Assembly: GCA_964392775.1 (NCBI GenBank)
Contig: CAYMRD010000011.1
Span: forward strand, 45,331 to 109,330
Direction of reading: 5' to 3'
DNA: 64,000 nucleotides
DNA from: UKL13-3 sp964392775
GTDB lineage: Bacteria > Bacteroidota > Bacteroidia > UKL13-3
Shown: positions 43,233 to 51,631 of the stretch, in pieces
How the letters are laid out: each line of letters begins with the position of its first letter
Numbering within the stretch: the first letter of the stretch is position 1
The notes under the pieces: generated by a model
Told to the model about the DNA's origin: nothing
The model's database searches: none
Seen by the model: only the letters and a program-made list of their open reading frames with translations
Program-made: the position numbers and the translations under genes

Positions 43233-43256
43233 CGCTTTAACAAAGGACCAATATCA

Positions 43257-44681
43257 TTGAAAAAACTCAATAAACTTATAACCCTTCAGTTTTTCCGGAG
43301 TTTTGTGCCCACTTTTTTGGTGGTGCTGTTTATCCTGCTTATGCAGTTTATCTGGTTGTATATTGATGATCTGGCCGGAAAAGGATTGACATGGTTTACA
43401 TTGGCCCAGCTGATGTTTTATTTCTCGGCCAGCATTATCCCGCTGGCCATGCCGCTGGCTATTTTGCTGGCTTCCATCATGACGTTCGGAAATCTGGGAG
43501 AAACCTATGAACTCATCGCAGCCAAATCAGCCGGAGTATCCATTTGGCGTATTTTTCGTCCTATGTTTTATGTGATGTTTGTGCTGAGTGTGTTTGGCTT
43601 TTTTGTATCTAATGTGTTGATTCCTAAAGCCACCCTCAAATACAAAGCCTTACTGTACGATATCAAACAACAAAAGCCTGCATTGCTCATCAAAGAAGGA
43701 ATTTTTTACAATGGCATCGAAGGTATCAGCATGCGGGTAGGCGGTAAAAACGCGTCTACCAACGAGTTGCTGGATATTATTATTTATGATAACCGCAGCA
43801 TGAGCGGACACCCCATTGTGATTGTGGCCGAAAGCGGCAGGATGGCCATGAGCGAAGGCGACCGTTATCTGTTTTTTACCTTGTATAACGGAGCGCGGTA
43901 CGAAGAAATGGACAAGCAACAAGGCTACGACCGAACCATGCCACATTCGATGCTTAGCTTTTCGGAAGAAGAAATAGTATTTGATATGTATGCCTTTAAC
44001 CTCAACCGCTCGGATGAGAGCATGTTTAAGGAAGGGTATCAAATGTTGAATGTGATTCAGTTGCAAAACAAAATTGATTCACTAAAACTGTTAAGTCAAG
44101 GTAAAAAAGAAAACGTACAAACGTATTTCAACATGTATTACAAACTCAACGACTCAACCTATGGTAAGTATAAACCTGTGGTTATGACACCCGAAAAAGA
44201 CGACCTGTTGAGTGCTGTAACCGGCTCTAAACAATCAATTATAGGCAACGCACTCAATACGGCCCGCACGGTTAAATCGGTTGTTGATTATACGTCAACA
44301 GACGTGTATGAAGTGAATAAACTGGCTGTTAGATATACTATTGAATGGCATAAAAAATATACATTGGCAGTGGCCTGCTTCATTATGTTTTTCATTGGCG
44401 CTCCGCTTGGAAGCATTATCCGTAAAGGAGGTTTTGGTACTCCGGTGGTGGTTTCCATCTTGTTGTATATCGTCTTCCATATTATTTCCATTACGGGCGA
44501 GAAGATGGCCAAATCGTTTACAGCTACTCCGGCTTCGGGCATGTGGCTGGCCATTATGGTGCTCCTGCCGTTGGGCTTGTTTTTTACCTATCAGGCCGCC
44601 AACGATTCGGGTTTGTTTGACAAGAGCGCTTATGTCAAACTGGTGAACAGAATCAAACGCAAATTTGGTAACAGAGATTAA
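43257..44681 (+). CDS. LptF/LptG family permease (lipopolysaccharide export)
   Basis: 474 residues. Three N-terminal helices (about 10-35, 48-75, 98-122), a large periplasmic domain with an extended insertion (about 125-355) and three C-terminal helices (about 365-460). The start LNKLITLQFFRSFVPTFLVV and the block AIPLAMPLAILLASIMTFGNL with ETYELIAAKSAGVS are the YjgP/YjgQ signatures. It is longer than E. coli LptF or LptG (about 360), as usual in Bacteroidota. The start codon is TTG. It works with LptB (not in the window) to extract LPS. Confidence 0.93.
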   Translation: MKKLNKLITLQFFRSFVPTFLVVLFILLMQFIWLYIDDLAGKGLTWFTLAQLMFYFSASIIPLAMPLAILLASIMTFGNLGETYELIAAKSAGVSIWRIFRPMFYVMFVLSVFGFFVSNVLIPKATLKYKALLYDIKQQKPALLIKEGIFYNGIEGISMRVGGKNASTNELLDIIIYDNRSMSGHPIVIVAESGRMAMSEGDRYLFFTLYNGARYEEMDKQQGYDRTMPHSMLSFSEEEIVFDMYAFNLNRSDESMFKEGYQMLNVIQLQNKIDSLKLLSQGKKENVQTYFNMYYKLNDSTYGKYKPVVMTPEKDDLLSAVTGSKQSIIGNALNTARTVKSVVDYTSTDVYEVNKLAVRYTIEWHKKYTLAVACFIMFFIGAPLGSIIRKGGFGTPVVVSILLYIVFHIISITGEKMAKSFTATPASGMWLAIMVLLPLGLFFTYQAANDSGLFDKSAYVKLVNRIKRKFGNRD

Positions 44682-44684
44682 TTC

Positions 44685-45887
44685 ATGCGTATCCTGCAAC
44701 TGTTAAACCGTGTACCGTGGCCCCTTCATGATGGAGGTTCGGTAGGGTATTATAATTTTATCAAAGGATATGCAGAAGCGGGGTGTGAAGTAACGGTATT
44801 GGCCATGAATACCAGCCGCCACAAAGTATCAGCCTTGCCCAAAGAACTTACGGATATTGCCAACTGGCATTTGGTGAATGTCGACAATCGCATCAAACCC
44901 CTGGATGCTTTCCTGAATTTATTGGGTTCCAAATCATACCATATCCAGCGTTTCGAATCAGTTCCATTTGAAACAAAACTTAAAGAACTACTAACCACTC
45001 AACAATTTGATGTGGTGGTATTTGAGTCTCTGTTTGTGATGCCTTACTTCAATATGGTATCATCGCAGGCATCAGCCTTAACCGTGCTGCGCCAGCACAA
45101 TGTGGAGCATGTTATTTGGAATACCCTTGCCAACCGAACCGTAAACCCAATCAAAAAATGGTATCTGCAATTGTTGGCGGACCGTCTTAAAATATATGAG
45201 CAGCAGGCAATCAATAAGGTTGATGCACTCACAACTGTAACGGCTGAGGATAAACAAATTCTGATGCAACTGGGTTGTACCAAACCTGTTCATGTTACCC
45301 CGCTGGCCGTTTCCATCAATACCCAAACATCTAAACCAATACCTGCAAGTGTTTTTCATCTTGGCTCGATGGAGTGGATGCCCAATGTTGATGGGATTAA
45401 GTGGTTTATCAAAGAGGTTTGGCCTCGGGTAGTTTCAGCAGTGCCGGAGGCAGTATTGCACCTGGCCGGGCGCGGTATCAACTCTGTTTTAACTTCTCAT
45501 CCTGAGCTTAATATTGTGGTGGACGGAGAGGTGGATGATGCCGCAGCTTATATGAGTGCCCATCAAATCATGGTTGTTCCCCTGTTTTCGGGAAGTGGCA
45601 TCCGTGTTAAGATTTTAGAAGGCATGGCAGCAGGTAAGCCCATTGTTTCTACCTCTTTAGGCGCACAAGGCATTCAATGTACCCATGCCGAAAATATACT
45701 GATTGCCGATACGGCTGATACCTTTGCTGAGGCTTTAATCGGCCTCCTTAAACACCCTCAAAAGGCAGAGCAACTGGGAGAATCAGGCAAAAAGCTTATC
45801 CGTGAAACGTATAGCTATCCTAAAGTAATCGGTGAAGTTGTTGATTTTTATCGCATTCAAATCCAAAAGAAGGTTAAGGATGTTTAG
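44685..45887 (+). CDS. Family 4 glycosyltransferase
   Basis: 400 residues, GT-B fold. N-terminal acceptor domain (RILQLLNRVPWPLHDGGS) and C-terminal donor domain with HLGSMEWMPNVDGIKWFIKE, VVPLFSGSGIRVKILEGMAAGKPIV and a SLGAQGI loop, typical of GT4 enzymes that use nucleotide-activated sugars. It is 3 bp downstream of the LptF/G gene, so a role in LPS or another surface glycan is likely. Donor and acceptor are unknown. Confidence 0.92.
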   Translation: MRILQLLNRVPWPLHDGGSVGYYNFIKGYAEAGCEVTVLAMNTSRHKVSALPKELTDIANWHLVNVDNRIKPLDAFLNLLGSKSYHIQRFESVPFETKLKELLTTQQFDVVVFESLFVMPYFNMVSSQASALTVLRQHNVEHVIWNTLANRTVNPIKKWYLQLLADRLKIYEQQAINKVDALTTVTAEDKQILMQLGCTKPVHVTPLAVSINTQTSKPIPASVFHLGSMEWMPNVDGIKWFIKEVWPRVVSAVPEAVLHLAGRGINSVLTSHPELNIVVDGEVDDAAAYMSAHQIMVVPLFSGSGIRVKILEGMAAGKPIVSTSLGAQGIQCTHAENILIADTADTFAEALIGLLKHPQKAEQLGESGKKLIRETYSYPKVIGEVVDFYRIQIQKKVKDV

Positions 45888-45895
45888 TATATTTG
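45888..45895 (+). promoter_or_regulatory. -7 box of the small gene at 45900
   Basis: TATATTTG, an exact TAnnTTTG match, ends 4 nt (ACGC) before the ATG at 45900. It overlaps the last codons and stop of the GT4 gene, so the small gene could start its own leaderless transcript. Confidence 0.6.
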
Positions 45896-45899
45896 ACGC

Positions 45900-46079
45900 A
45901 TGAAAGGGCAAGTTAATCATATACAATCAGAGGAAGATAAATTCATTATGCGAATGAATATGTCTTATGAAGAACGTTTCAGGGCCTTTATGAAAGCATT
46001 GCGTTTTAAAGCAAAACTAAAGAAAGCTACAATCATTAAACCTGTTGTGGATGATGAAATGAGTCTGATCAAAAAATAA
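45900..46079 (+). CDS. Small basic protein of unknown function (59 aa)
   Basis: A 59-residue ORF (starts MKGQVNHIQSEEDKF, ends DDEMSLIKK). The middle, MNMSYEERFRAFMKALRFKA, is an amphipathic basic helix. The clean stop, a TATATTTG box 4 nt upstream and the position 15 bp before ribBA support it being real. It may be a small regulator or a ribosome-associated peptide; nothing in the sequence decides. It is short enough to be missed by common gene callers. Confidence 0.7.
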   Translation: MKGQVNHIQSEEDKFIMRMNMSYEERFRAFMKALRFKAKLKKATIIKPVVDDEMSLIKK

Positions 46080-46094
46080 GAATAATAACAATAC

Positions 46095-47294
46095 ATGAGT
46101 TTTCAGTTTAATACCATCGAAGAGGCCATTGAAGATATTCGCAATGGCAAAGTTGTGATTGTTGTGGATGATGAAGACCGCGAGAATGAAGGAGACTTCC
46201 TCACGGCCGCCCGCAATGTAACGCCCGAAGTCATCAATTTTATGGCTACACATGGCAGAGGATTGATTTGTACACCCATCACCGGACAACGTTGCGAGGA
46301 GCTGGGTTTGAACCTGATGGTGAAAGACAATAATGCTGTTCACGAAACGGCTTTTACGGTTTCCATTGATTTATTGGGCAAAGGTTGTACTACCGGTATC
46401 TCGGCTCACGATCGTGCCAAGACTGTACAAGCCCTGATAGACCCTGACACCAAACCTGAAGAGTTGGGTAAGCCCGGACATATTTTTCCATTGAAGGCAC
46501 AGGCAGACGGAGTATTGCGAAGAGCAGGACATACAGAAGCAGCCATTGATCTGGCGCGGCTGGCAGGGTTTGAACCGGCCGGTTGTATAGTGGAAATATT
46601 GAATGAAGATGGCAGCATGGCTCGTTTACCTGATTTGATTAAAGTAGCCGAACGTTTTAATCTCAAGCTTGTTACCATCAAGGATTTGATTGAGTACAGG
46701 CTCAAAAATGAATCGCTGGTAAAGCGCATGATTGCAGTGGATATGCCTACCAAACATGGAAACTTTGAGCTCATCGCGTTTGAGCAAAAAGATACCGGAC
46801 AAGAACATGTAGCGTTGGTGAAAGGCAAATGGGAACCCAATGAGCCTGTTTTGGTTCGGGTGCATTCATCATGCGTTACAGGAGATATTTTTCATTCGAT
46901 GCGCTGCGATTGTGGCGACCAGCTCGAAAAAGCCATGGAGATGATTGAAGAGGAAGGAAGAGGCGTGGTTATTTATATCAATCAGGAAGGCCGTGGCATT
47001 GGGCTGCTCAACAAACTAAAAGCGTATAAACTACAGGAGCAAGGGTTTGATACGGTTGATGCCAACGTACAACTGGGCTTTAAACCCGATGAACGTGATT
47101 ACGGAGTAGGCGCTCAAATGTTGCGCGATATTGGCGTGCACAAAATGCGCCTGATGACCAACAATCCTACCAAACGTGCAGGCTTAATCGGTTACGGACT
47201 CGAGATTATTGAAAATGTGCCGATTCGCGTAACACCCAATCCACACAACAAAAAATACATCGAAACCAAACAAACCCGTATGGGACATGATTAG
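46095..47294 (+). CDS. ribBA: Bifunctional 3,4-DHBP synthase / GTP cyclohydrolase II
   Basis: 399 residues, standard for RibBA. The N-terminal DHBP synthase domain (1-205) has VVDDEDRENEGDFLTAA, THGRGLICTP and GHIFPLKAQADGVLRRAGHT. The C-terminal GTP cyclohydrolase II domain (208-399) has the zinc ligands in SSCVTGDIFHSMRCDC and the motif NQEGRGIGLLNKL. It catalyses the first steps of riboflavin synthesis from both branches. No FMN riboswitch is seen upstream; the short gene at 45900 takes that place. Other rib genes are not in the window. Confidence 0.96.
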   Translation: MSFQFNTIEEAIEDIRNGKVVIVVDDEDRENEGDFLTAARNVTPEVINFMATHGRGLICTPITGQRCEELGLNLMVKDNNAVHETAFTVSIDLLGKGCTTGISAHDRAKTVQALIDPDTKPEELGKPGHIFPLKAQADGVLRRAGHTEAAIDLARLAGFEPAGCIVEILNEDGSMARLPDLIKVAERFNLKLVTIKDLIEYRLKNESLVKRMIAVDMPTKHGNFELIAFEQKDTGQEHVALVKGKWEPNEPVLVRVHSSCVTGDIFHSMRCDCGDQLEKAMEMIEEEGRGVVIYINQEGRGIGLLNKLKAYKLQEQGFDTVDANVQLGFKPDERDYGVGAQMLRDIGVHKMRLMTNNPTKRAGLIGYGLEIIENVPIRVTPNPHNKKYIETKQTRMGHD

Positions 47295-47367
47295 TTCATT
47301 CACTTCTTAATACTTCAGTCTTTCTTCTTTTTTCTTAAATCTTTCCTCTTAAATCTTACATCCATCT

Positions 47368-47757
47368 ATGTTATTCCCCTTTCAGGTCGGCTCAGTCAAA
47401 ACATTTACCAGATTGGTTGAACTGGCCGATACTGCCGCGTTTGACACAGGGGCTGTGCATCCCGTATATGCAACCTTTGCGCTGGGGCGCGATGCCGAGT
47501 GGGCTTGCCGTTTGTTTGTACTGGATATGAAAGAAGATGAGGAAGAAGGAATCGGAACGTTTCTTAAAATAGAACATGTATCACCTGCTTTGCTTGGTCA
47601 AACAGTAATATTCGAAGCAACACTTCAATCTGCTATCGGAAATTCTGTAATTTGCAGTTTTACAGCCAAAGTAGGAGAGCGTTTGGTGGCATTTGGAGAA
47701 ACAGGACAGAAGATTCTTAGGAAAGAAAAATTAAACGCTATTTTTGGCGCTCTATGA
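47368..47757 (+). CDS. Hotdog-fold thioesterase-like protein
   Basis: 129 residues. The pattern IGTFLKIEHVSPALLGQTV, VIFEATLQSAIGN and RLVAFGETGQKIL resembles the FlK-like/hotdog thioesterase family, where a conserved histidine and Glu/Thr lie near the ligand site. A CoA-thioester substrate is inferred. The gene overlaps the SDR gene by 4 bp (ATGA at 47754), so the two products probably act on related metabolites. I cannot name the pathway. Confidence 0.78.
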   Translation: MLFPFQVGSVKTFTRLVELADTAAFDTGAVHPVYATFALGRDAEWACRLFVLDMKEDEEEGIGTFLKIEHVSPALLGQTVIFEATLQSAIGNSVICSFTAKVGERLVAFGETGQKILRKEKLNAIFGAL

Positions 47758-48554
47758 ATATCTTAATGAATATAAATTTACAAGGAAAAAATGCGCTGGT
47801 ATGCGGAGCTTCGCGCGGAATCGGAAATGCGATTGCCAAACAATTTGCTGCTTTGGGAGCCAATGTAACGCTGGTGGCACGCAACGGTGATTTGCTCGAG
47901 CGGCTGATTCGCGATTTGGATACTTCGGCTGGACAGGTGCATGATTTTATTGCTGCCGATTTTAATAAGCCCGATGAATTGCGTGAGAAAGTTCAGGCTA
48001 AAACACATGAACCTAAAGTATACCATATTCTGGTAAACAATACAGGTGGGCCTCCGGCTGGTTTGGCCATTGATGCCGAACTGCATGATTTTACGACTGC
48101 GTTTACGCAACATTTATTGTGCAATCAGGTATTGGTGCAAAGTGTGGTGGATGGCATGCGTGCTTCGGGTTACGGCCGTATCATCAATATCATTTCTACA
48201 TCGGTTAAAATTCCGTTGAAAGGGTTGGGTGTGAGCAATAGTATCCGCGGAGCGGTAGCCAACTGGAGCAAAACCTTAGCAAATGAATTAGGTCAATATG
48301 GTATTACCGTAAATAATATTTTACCGGGCGCTACTGCAACCGACAGGTTAACACAAATTATTGAAGGCAAAGCATCCAAACAAAACCATAGCATTGATGA
48401 GGTGAGCAAAGAAATGACGGATGAAATTCCATTGGGTCGTTTTGCAAAACCAGAAGAACCTGCTTATGCCGCTGCCTTTTTGGCCAGCGAATATGCCGCA
48501 TATATAACCGGAATTAATATTCCTGTTGATGGCGGACGAACCGGAAATTTATAA
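47754..48554 (+). CDS. Short-chain dehydrogenase-like protein with altered active site
   Basis: 266 residues with the SDR Rossmann motif VCGASRGIGNAIAKQ (17-31), NNTGG (95-99) in place of NNAG, and Ser148 in NIISTS. The expected YxxxK is replaced: the segment after the Ser is LGVSNSIRGAVANWSK, so the tyrosine position holds Ser161 and the lysine position Arg165. Such SDR subgroups exist, but their chemistry is unclear. The C-terminal GINIPVDGGRTGNL is normal. It is translationally coupled to the hotdog gene. Confidence 0.9.
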   Translation: MNILMNINLQGKNALVCGASRGIGNAIAKQFAALGANVTLVARNGDLLERLIRDLDTSAGQVHDFIAADFNKPDELREKVQAKTHEPKVYHILVNNTGGPPAGLAIDAELHDFTTAFTQHLLCNQVLVQSVVDGMRASGYGRIINIISTSVKIPLKGLGVSNSIRGAVANWSKTLANELGQYGITVNNILPGATATDRLTQIIEGKASKQNHSIDEVSKEMTDEIPLGRFAKPEEPAYAAAFLASEYAAYITGINIPVDGGRTGNL

Positions 48555-48580
48555 ACAACCTTAACCCAAATCAAATACAC

Positions 48581-49453
48581 ATGAAAAAAATTATTTTAAT
48601 GCTTGCCATAGCAGCAAGCGTAAGCACACAAGCTCAACAAAGCATTCCATTTCCTCAACCCAGCCCAACGGCAAGTTTCTCACAAAACTTCGCTACTTCT
48701 AAAATTGAAGTAAGCTATTCTCGTCCGGGTGTAAAAGGTCGCAAGGTTTTCGGAGATGTGGTTCCTTTTGGCAAGGTATGGCGTACAGGTGCCAACGGTG
48801 CAACTACAATCAGCTTTGGTGAAGATGTTCAGGTAAACGGTGCCGATGTAAAAGCCGGAAAATACGGTTTGTTAACGATTCCGGGTGAAACTGAATGGAC
48901 GATTATCATCACCAAAGATTTAAGTGTAACAAGCGAAAGTGCTTATAAACAAGACAATGATGTAACCCGTTTTGCTGTAAAACCTGCCCGTTTGAATGAT
49001 ATGGTTGAAACATTTACCATTGAAATGGCTAATATTAAAAACAAAGAAGCCGATGTAGTTTTGAAATGGGAAAATACTGCCGTGAGCTTCAAAGTAGCAT
49101 CTAACTATGATGCACGTTTGAGCAAACAAATTGAAGATGTTATGGCCAAGGATACTCGCCCTTATTCACAATCTGCAAGTTATTACCTTGATAACGGAAA
49201 AGACCTGAACAAAGCGTTGGTGTGGATTAATATGGCCATCGAATCGAATCCCAAAGCATATTGGAATGTATTGACCAAAGCTAAAATTCAAAAAGCATTG
49301 AAAGATTATGATGGGGCTTTGGCTACTTCTGCTCAATCTTATGAGTTGGCTAAAGCCGCAGGCGATGGTGCCTATATGAAAAACAATGAGAAGTTTCAGG
49401 CCGAGTTAAAAGCATCAGCTGAATACAACGCCACACAAGGTAAAAAGAAATGA
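48581..49453 (+). CDS. Exported DUF2911 protein
   Basis: 290 residues: signal peptide (MKKIILMLAIAASVSTQAQ), then the DUF2911 domain (about 20-165) with SPTASFSQNFATSKIEVSYS, RPGVKGRKVFGDVVPFG and WRTGANGATTISFG, and a helical tail (about 170-290) resembling TPR pairs (DYDGALATSAQSYELAKAAG). Such proteins are widespread in Bacteroidota; the role is unknown. Monocistronic with its own terminator. Confidence 0.92.
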   Translation: MKKIILMLAIAASVSTQAQQSIPFPQPSPTASFSQNFATSKIEVSYSRPGVKGRKVFGDVVPFGKVWRTGANGATTISFGEDVQVNGADVKAGKYGLLTIPGETEWTIIITKDLSVTSESAYKQDNDVTRFAVKPARLNDMVETFTIEMANIKNKEADVVLKWENTAVSFKVASNYDARLSKQIEDVMAKDTRPYSQSASYYLDNGKDLNKALVWINMAIESNPKAYWNVLTKAKIQKALKDYDGALATSAQSYELAKAAGDGAYMKNNEKFQAELKASAEYNATQGKKK

Positions 49454-49480
49454 AGAACCATTGAAATAGGTTTTTAACCG

Positions 49481-49515
49481 AAACGCGTCAGTCCCAAAAG
49501 GCTGGCGCGTTTTTG
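49481..49515 (+). terminator. Rho-independent terminator of the DUF2911 gene
   Basis: AAACGCGTCAGTC - loop CCAAAA - GGCTGGCGCGTTT followed by TT. A 13-bp stem with two G-T pairs. Confidence 0.88.
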
Positions 49516-49670
49516 TTTTGTAATACTTTGTACACGAAGACACGAAATCTGAATAAAGAGGAAAGGCACTAAGTATTGCCATCAAAAAAGACACGCCTTG
49601 TCCTGATGTTGTAACTGTCACACTGAGTTTATCGAAGTGTGCATAGGTGGGGAATATTCAATTCTTGGCG

Positions 49671-49801
49671 GGCTCCGGAGGAGCCTAATCTCTCTATAAA
49701 AACCAAACCCAGGGTATTCGCGCTCCGTAGGTGCGCAATCGCAATACAATGTTTTCTGTTTTTTAGAAATAGGAAGAAGAAAGGTTTCGCTCCTCTGGAG
49801 C
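49671..49801. repeat. Three palindromes of the GCTCCGGAGGAGC type
   Basis: GGCTCCGGAGGAGCC (49671-49685), GCGCTCCGTAGGTGCGC (49720-49736) and GCTCCTCTGGAGC (49789-49801), each followed by an A/T-rich tail. The layout parallels the three copies at 5734-5864 but with a different palindrome. The spacer 49454-49912 also holds TTGTACACGAAG (49528-49539), the inverted form of words at 13743-13755. No gene. Confidence 0.7.
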
Positions 49802-49904
49802 TCCTGTCTTTTACGTGGTTTAATGGGCTATAGAGATTGACCTCATCAGGAGGCGGATGCTACCATTTAAGCACTCATTCTTAGTGTTATTAAATTGCTC
49901 TTCT

Positions 49905-49920
49905 CCCGATAGTTATCGGG
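49905..49920. terminator. Palindrome spanning the symporter stop codon
   Basis: CCCGATA-GT-TATCGGG, a 7-bp stem that includes the stop codon of the - strand symporter gene. No long T-run follows on the - strand, so terminator function is weaker than for the other hairpins. It shares TATCGGGAT with 4829-4837 and 17838-17846. Confidence 0.5.
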
Positions 49921-51631
49921 ATGTCTTCGGTACAAAAAATTGAAATAAAGAAGCAATGAGCACAACCAGTAAACACCCGATTACATTGAGCCACAAGAAG
50001 GAAACAATATCAGATACATAAATACCAATCACCCCGGCTTCGGCCAGTAAGGCGGCATAAAATACAGCTTTGCTGCCAATTCGTTTCAGGTAGAAGGCAA
50101 CCACAAAAATGCCAAGCATTGTTCCGTAAAACAAACTTCCCAATACGTTCACCGCTTCAATCAAACTGCCAAGTTGAGAAGCAAACATGGCTGTTGCAAT
50201 GCAAAACAAACCCCAAAATAAGGTGATCCACTTAGATGCTTTGTAGTAATGAAGGTCATTTTTGTTGGGATACCACATCCGCTTATACAAATCAATAACG
50301 GTAGAAGAGGCCAGCGAATTAAGTGCAGCGGCAATACTTCCCCAGGCTGCCAAAAAGATAACGGCAATCAGTAACCCGATTAAACCTTTGGGTAAATGGT
50401 GTACCACAAAATATAAAAAGATATAATTGGTATCATTTACATCCGCTGTTTTGTCGGCTTGTTTAATGGCATCAAGGGTTTGTTTACGTACTTCTTGTTT
50501 GTTGCTTTCGATGGTTTTAAGTTCCGTTTGCAACGTGCTTATCTGAGATTGAGAATTATCTTTAATCGCATTACTCAACAGCACAACCTGTGATTGCGAC
50601 ATACTGCTCAATGAATCGTATTGTGTAGCTAATCGCGTGAGATTTTCCCTGCAATCCACACAATCGGTTTTGTATGCTTTTTGCAATTGAGCATCATTAA
50701 AAAATACGGGAGCCTTGTAAAATAAATAGAATGAAAACACCAATGCACCAATCAGCAAAATTAAAAACTGCATGGGCACTTTTACCAGTCCGTTCATCAA
50801 TAAACCCATCCGGCTTTCTTTAATGCTCTTAGCGGTAAGGTATCGCCCAACCTGACTCTGGTCTGTTCCAAAATAGGAGAGTGCCAGAAAGAAACCACCA
50901 ATCAGTCCGCTCCAGATATTGTATTTGTCTTTCCACCAGGCACTGTCGGTTACATCAATTTTTGTTTCGATGATATTGAGCTTGCCCATTTTGCCTGCTA
51001 CCTGCAACGCATCTGTAAACCCAACACCTTCGGGTAATAAATGCACCACCATGTATCCGGCTAAAAACATCCCGATAAACACGATAAACAACTGCTGCAT
51101 CTGTGTATAGGCTACGGCTTTGGCTCCACCTGTTAACGTGTACACAATCAGCAAACCACCCATTACAATATTGGTGAGGTAAATATTCCAGCCCAATAAA
51201 GACGATAAGATGATAGACGGAGCATAAATGCTGATTCCGGTTGAGAGTCCGCGGGATACCAGAAAAAGGGCAGAGGTAAGCGCCCGTGTTCTCAAATCAA
51301 ACCGTTGTTCCAAATACTCGTAAGCCGTATATACTTTGAGTTTGTGAAAGATGGGCACAAACGTAATGCAGAGCACAACCATCGCCAGCGGCAAGCCAAA
51401 ATAATATTGTACAAACCGCATTCCATCGGTATAGGCCTGTCCGGGTGCCGATAAAAACGTGATGGCACTGGCTTGTGTTCCCATAATCGACAGCAGGATG
51501 AGAAACCAACTCATGGAGTTATTGCTCTTGAAATAACTGTCCAGATTTTTCTCATGGGTGCTTTTATACACGCCATAGCTCACCACGGCTGCCAGTGTTA
51601 CAGTCAGTACAATCCAATCAATTAAGCTCAT
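49913..51631 (-). CDS. Sodium:solute symporter with a coiled-coil insertion
   Basis: 572 residues, about 13 helices. N-terminal LIDWIVLTVTLAAVVSYGVY, then GTQASAITFLSAPGQAYTDG and the SSS signature around GGFFLALSYFGTDQSQVGRY. Between helices there is an unusual soluble insert (about 322-405) containing CVDCRENL and a Gln/Ser/Lys-rich helix (SQSQISTLQTELKTIESNKQ), predicted coiled coil and extracytoplasmic or cytoplasmic depending on topology. Substrate unknown. The ATG overlaps the stop of the 33-residue ORF upstream (ATGA). Confidence 0.9.
   Translation of the reverse strand: MSLIDWIVLTVTLAAVVSYGVYKSTHEKNLDSYFKSNNSMSWFLILLSIMGTQASAITFLSAPGQAYTDGMRFVQYYFGLPLAMVVLCITFVPIFHKLKVYTAYEYLEQRFDLRTRALTSALFLVSRGLSTGISIYAPSIILSSLLGWNIYLTNIVMGGLLIVYTLTGGAKAVAYTQMQQLFIVFIGMFLAGYMVVHLLPEGVGFTDALQVAGKMGKLNIIETKIDVTDSAWWKDKYNIWSGLIGGFFLALSYFGTDQSQVGRYLTAKSIKESRMGLLMNGLVKVPMQFLILLIGALVFSFYLFYKAPVFFNDAQLQKAYKTDCVDCRENLTRLATQYDSLSSMSQSQVVLLSNAIKDNSQSQISTLQTELKTIESNKQEVRKQTLDAIKQADKTADVNDTNYIFLYFVVHHLPKGLIGLLIAVIFLAAWGSIAAALNSLASSTVIDLYKRMWYPNKNDLHYYKASKWITLFWGLFCIATAMFASQLGSLIEAVNVLGSLFYGTMLGIFVVAFYLKRIGSKAVFYAALLAEAGVIGIYVSDIVSFLWLNVIGCLLVVLIASLFQFFVPKTSR

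Noticed and set aside
45888..46095. FMN riboswitch upstream of ribBA
   Set aside because: The space is filled by a 59-codon ORF, and I do not see the conserved RFN stems there.
49671..49801. CRISPR or tandem small-RNA array
   Set aside because: The three palindromes differ in core sequence and spacing, and there is no leader or cas gene.
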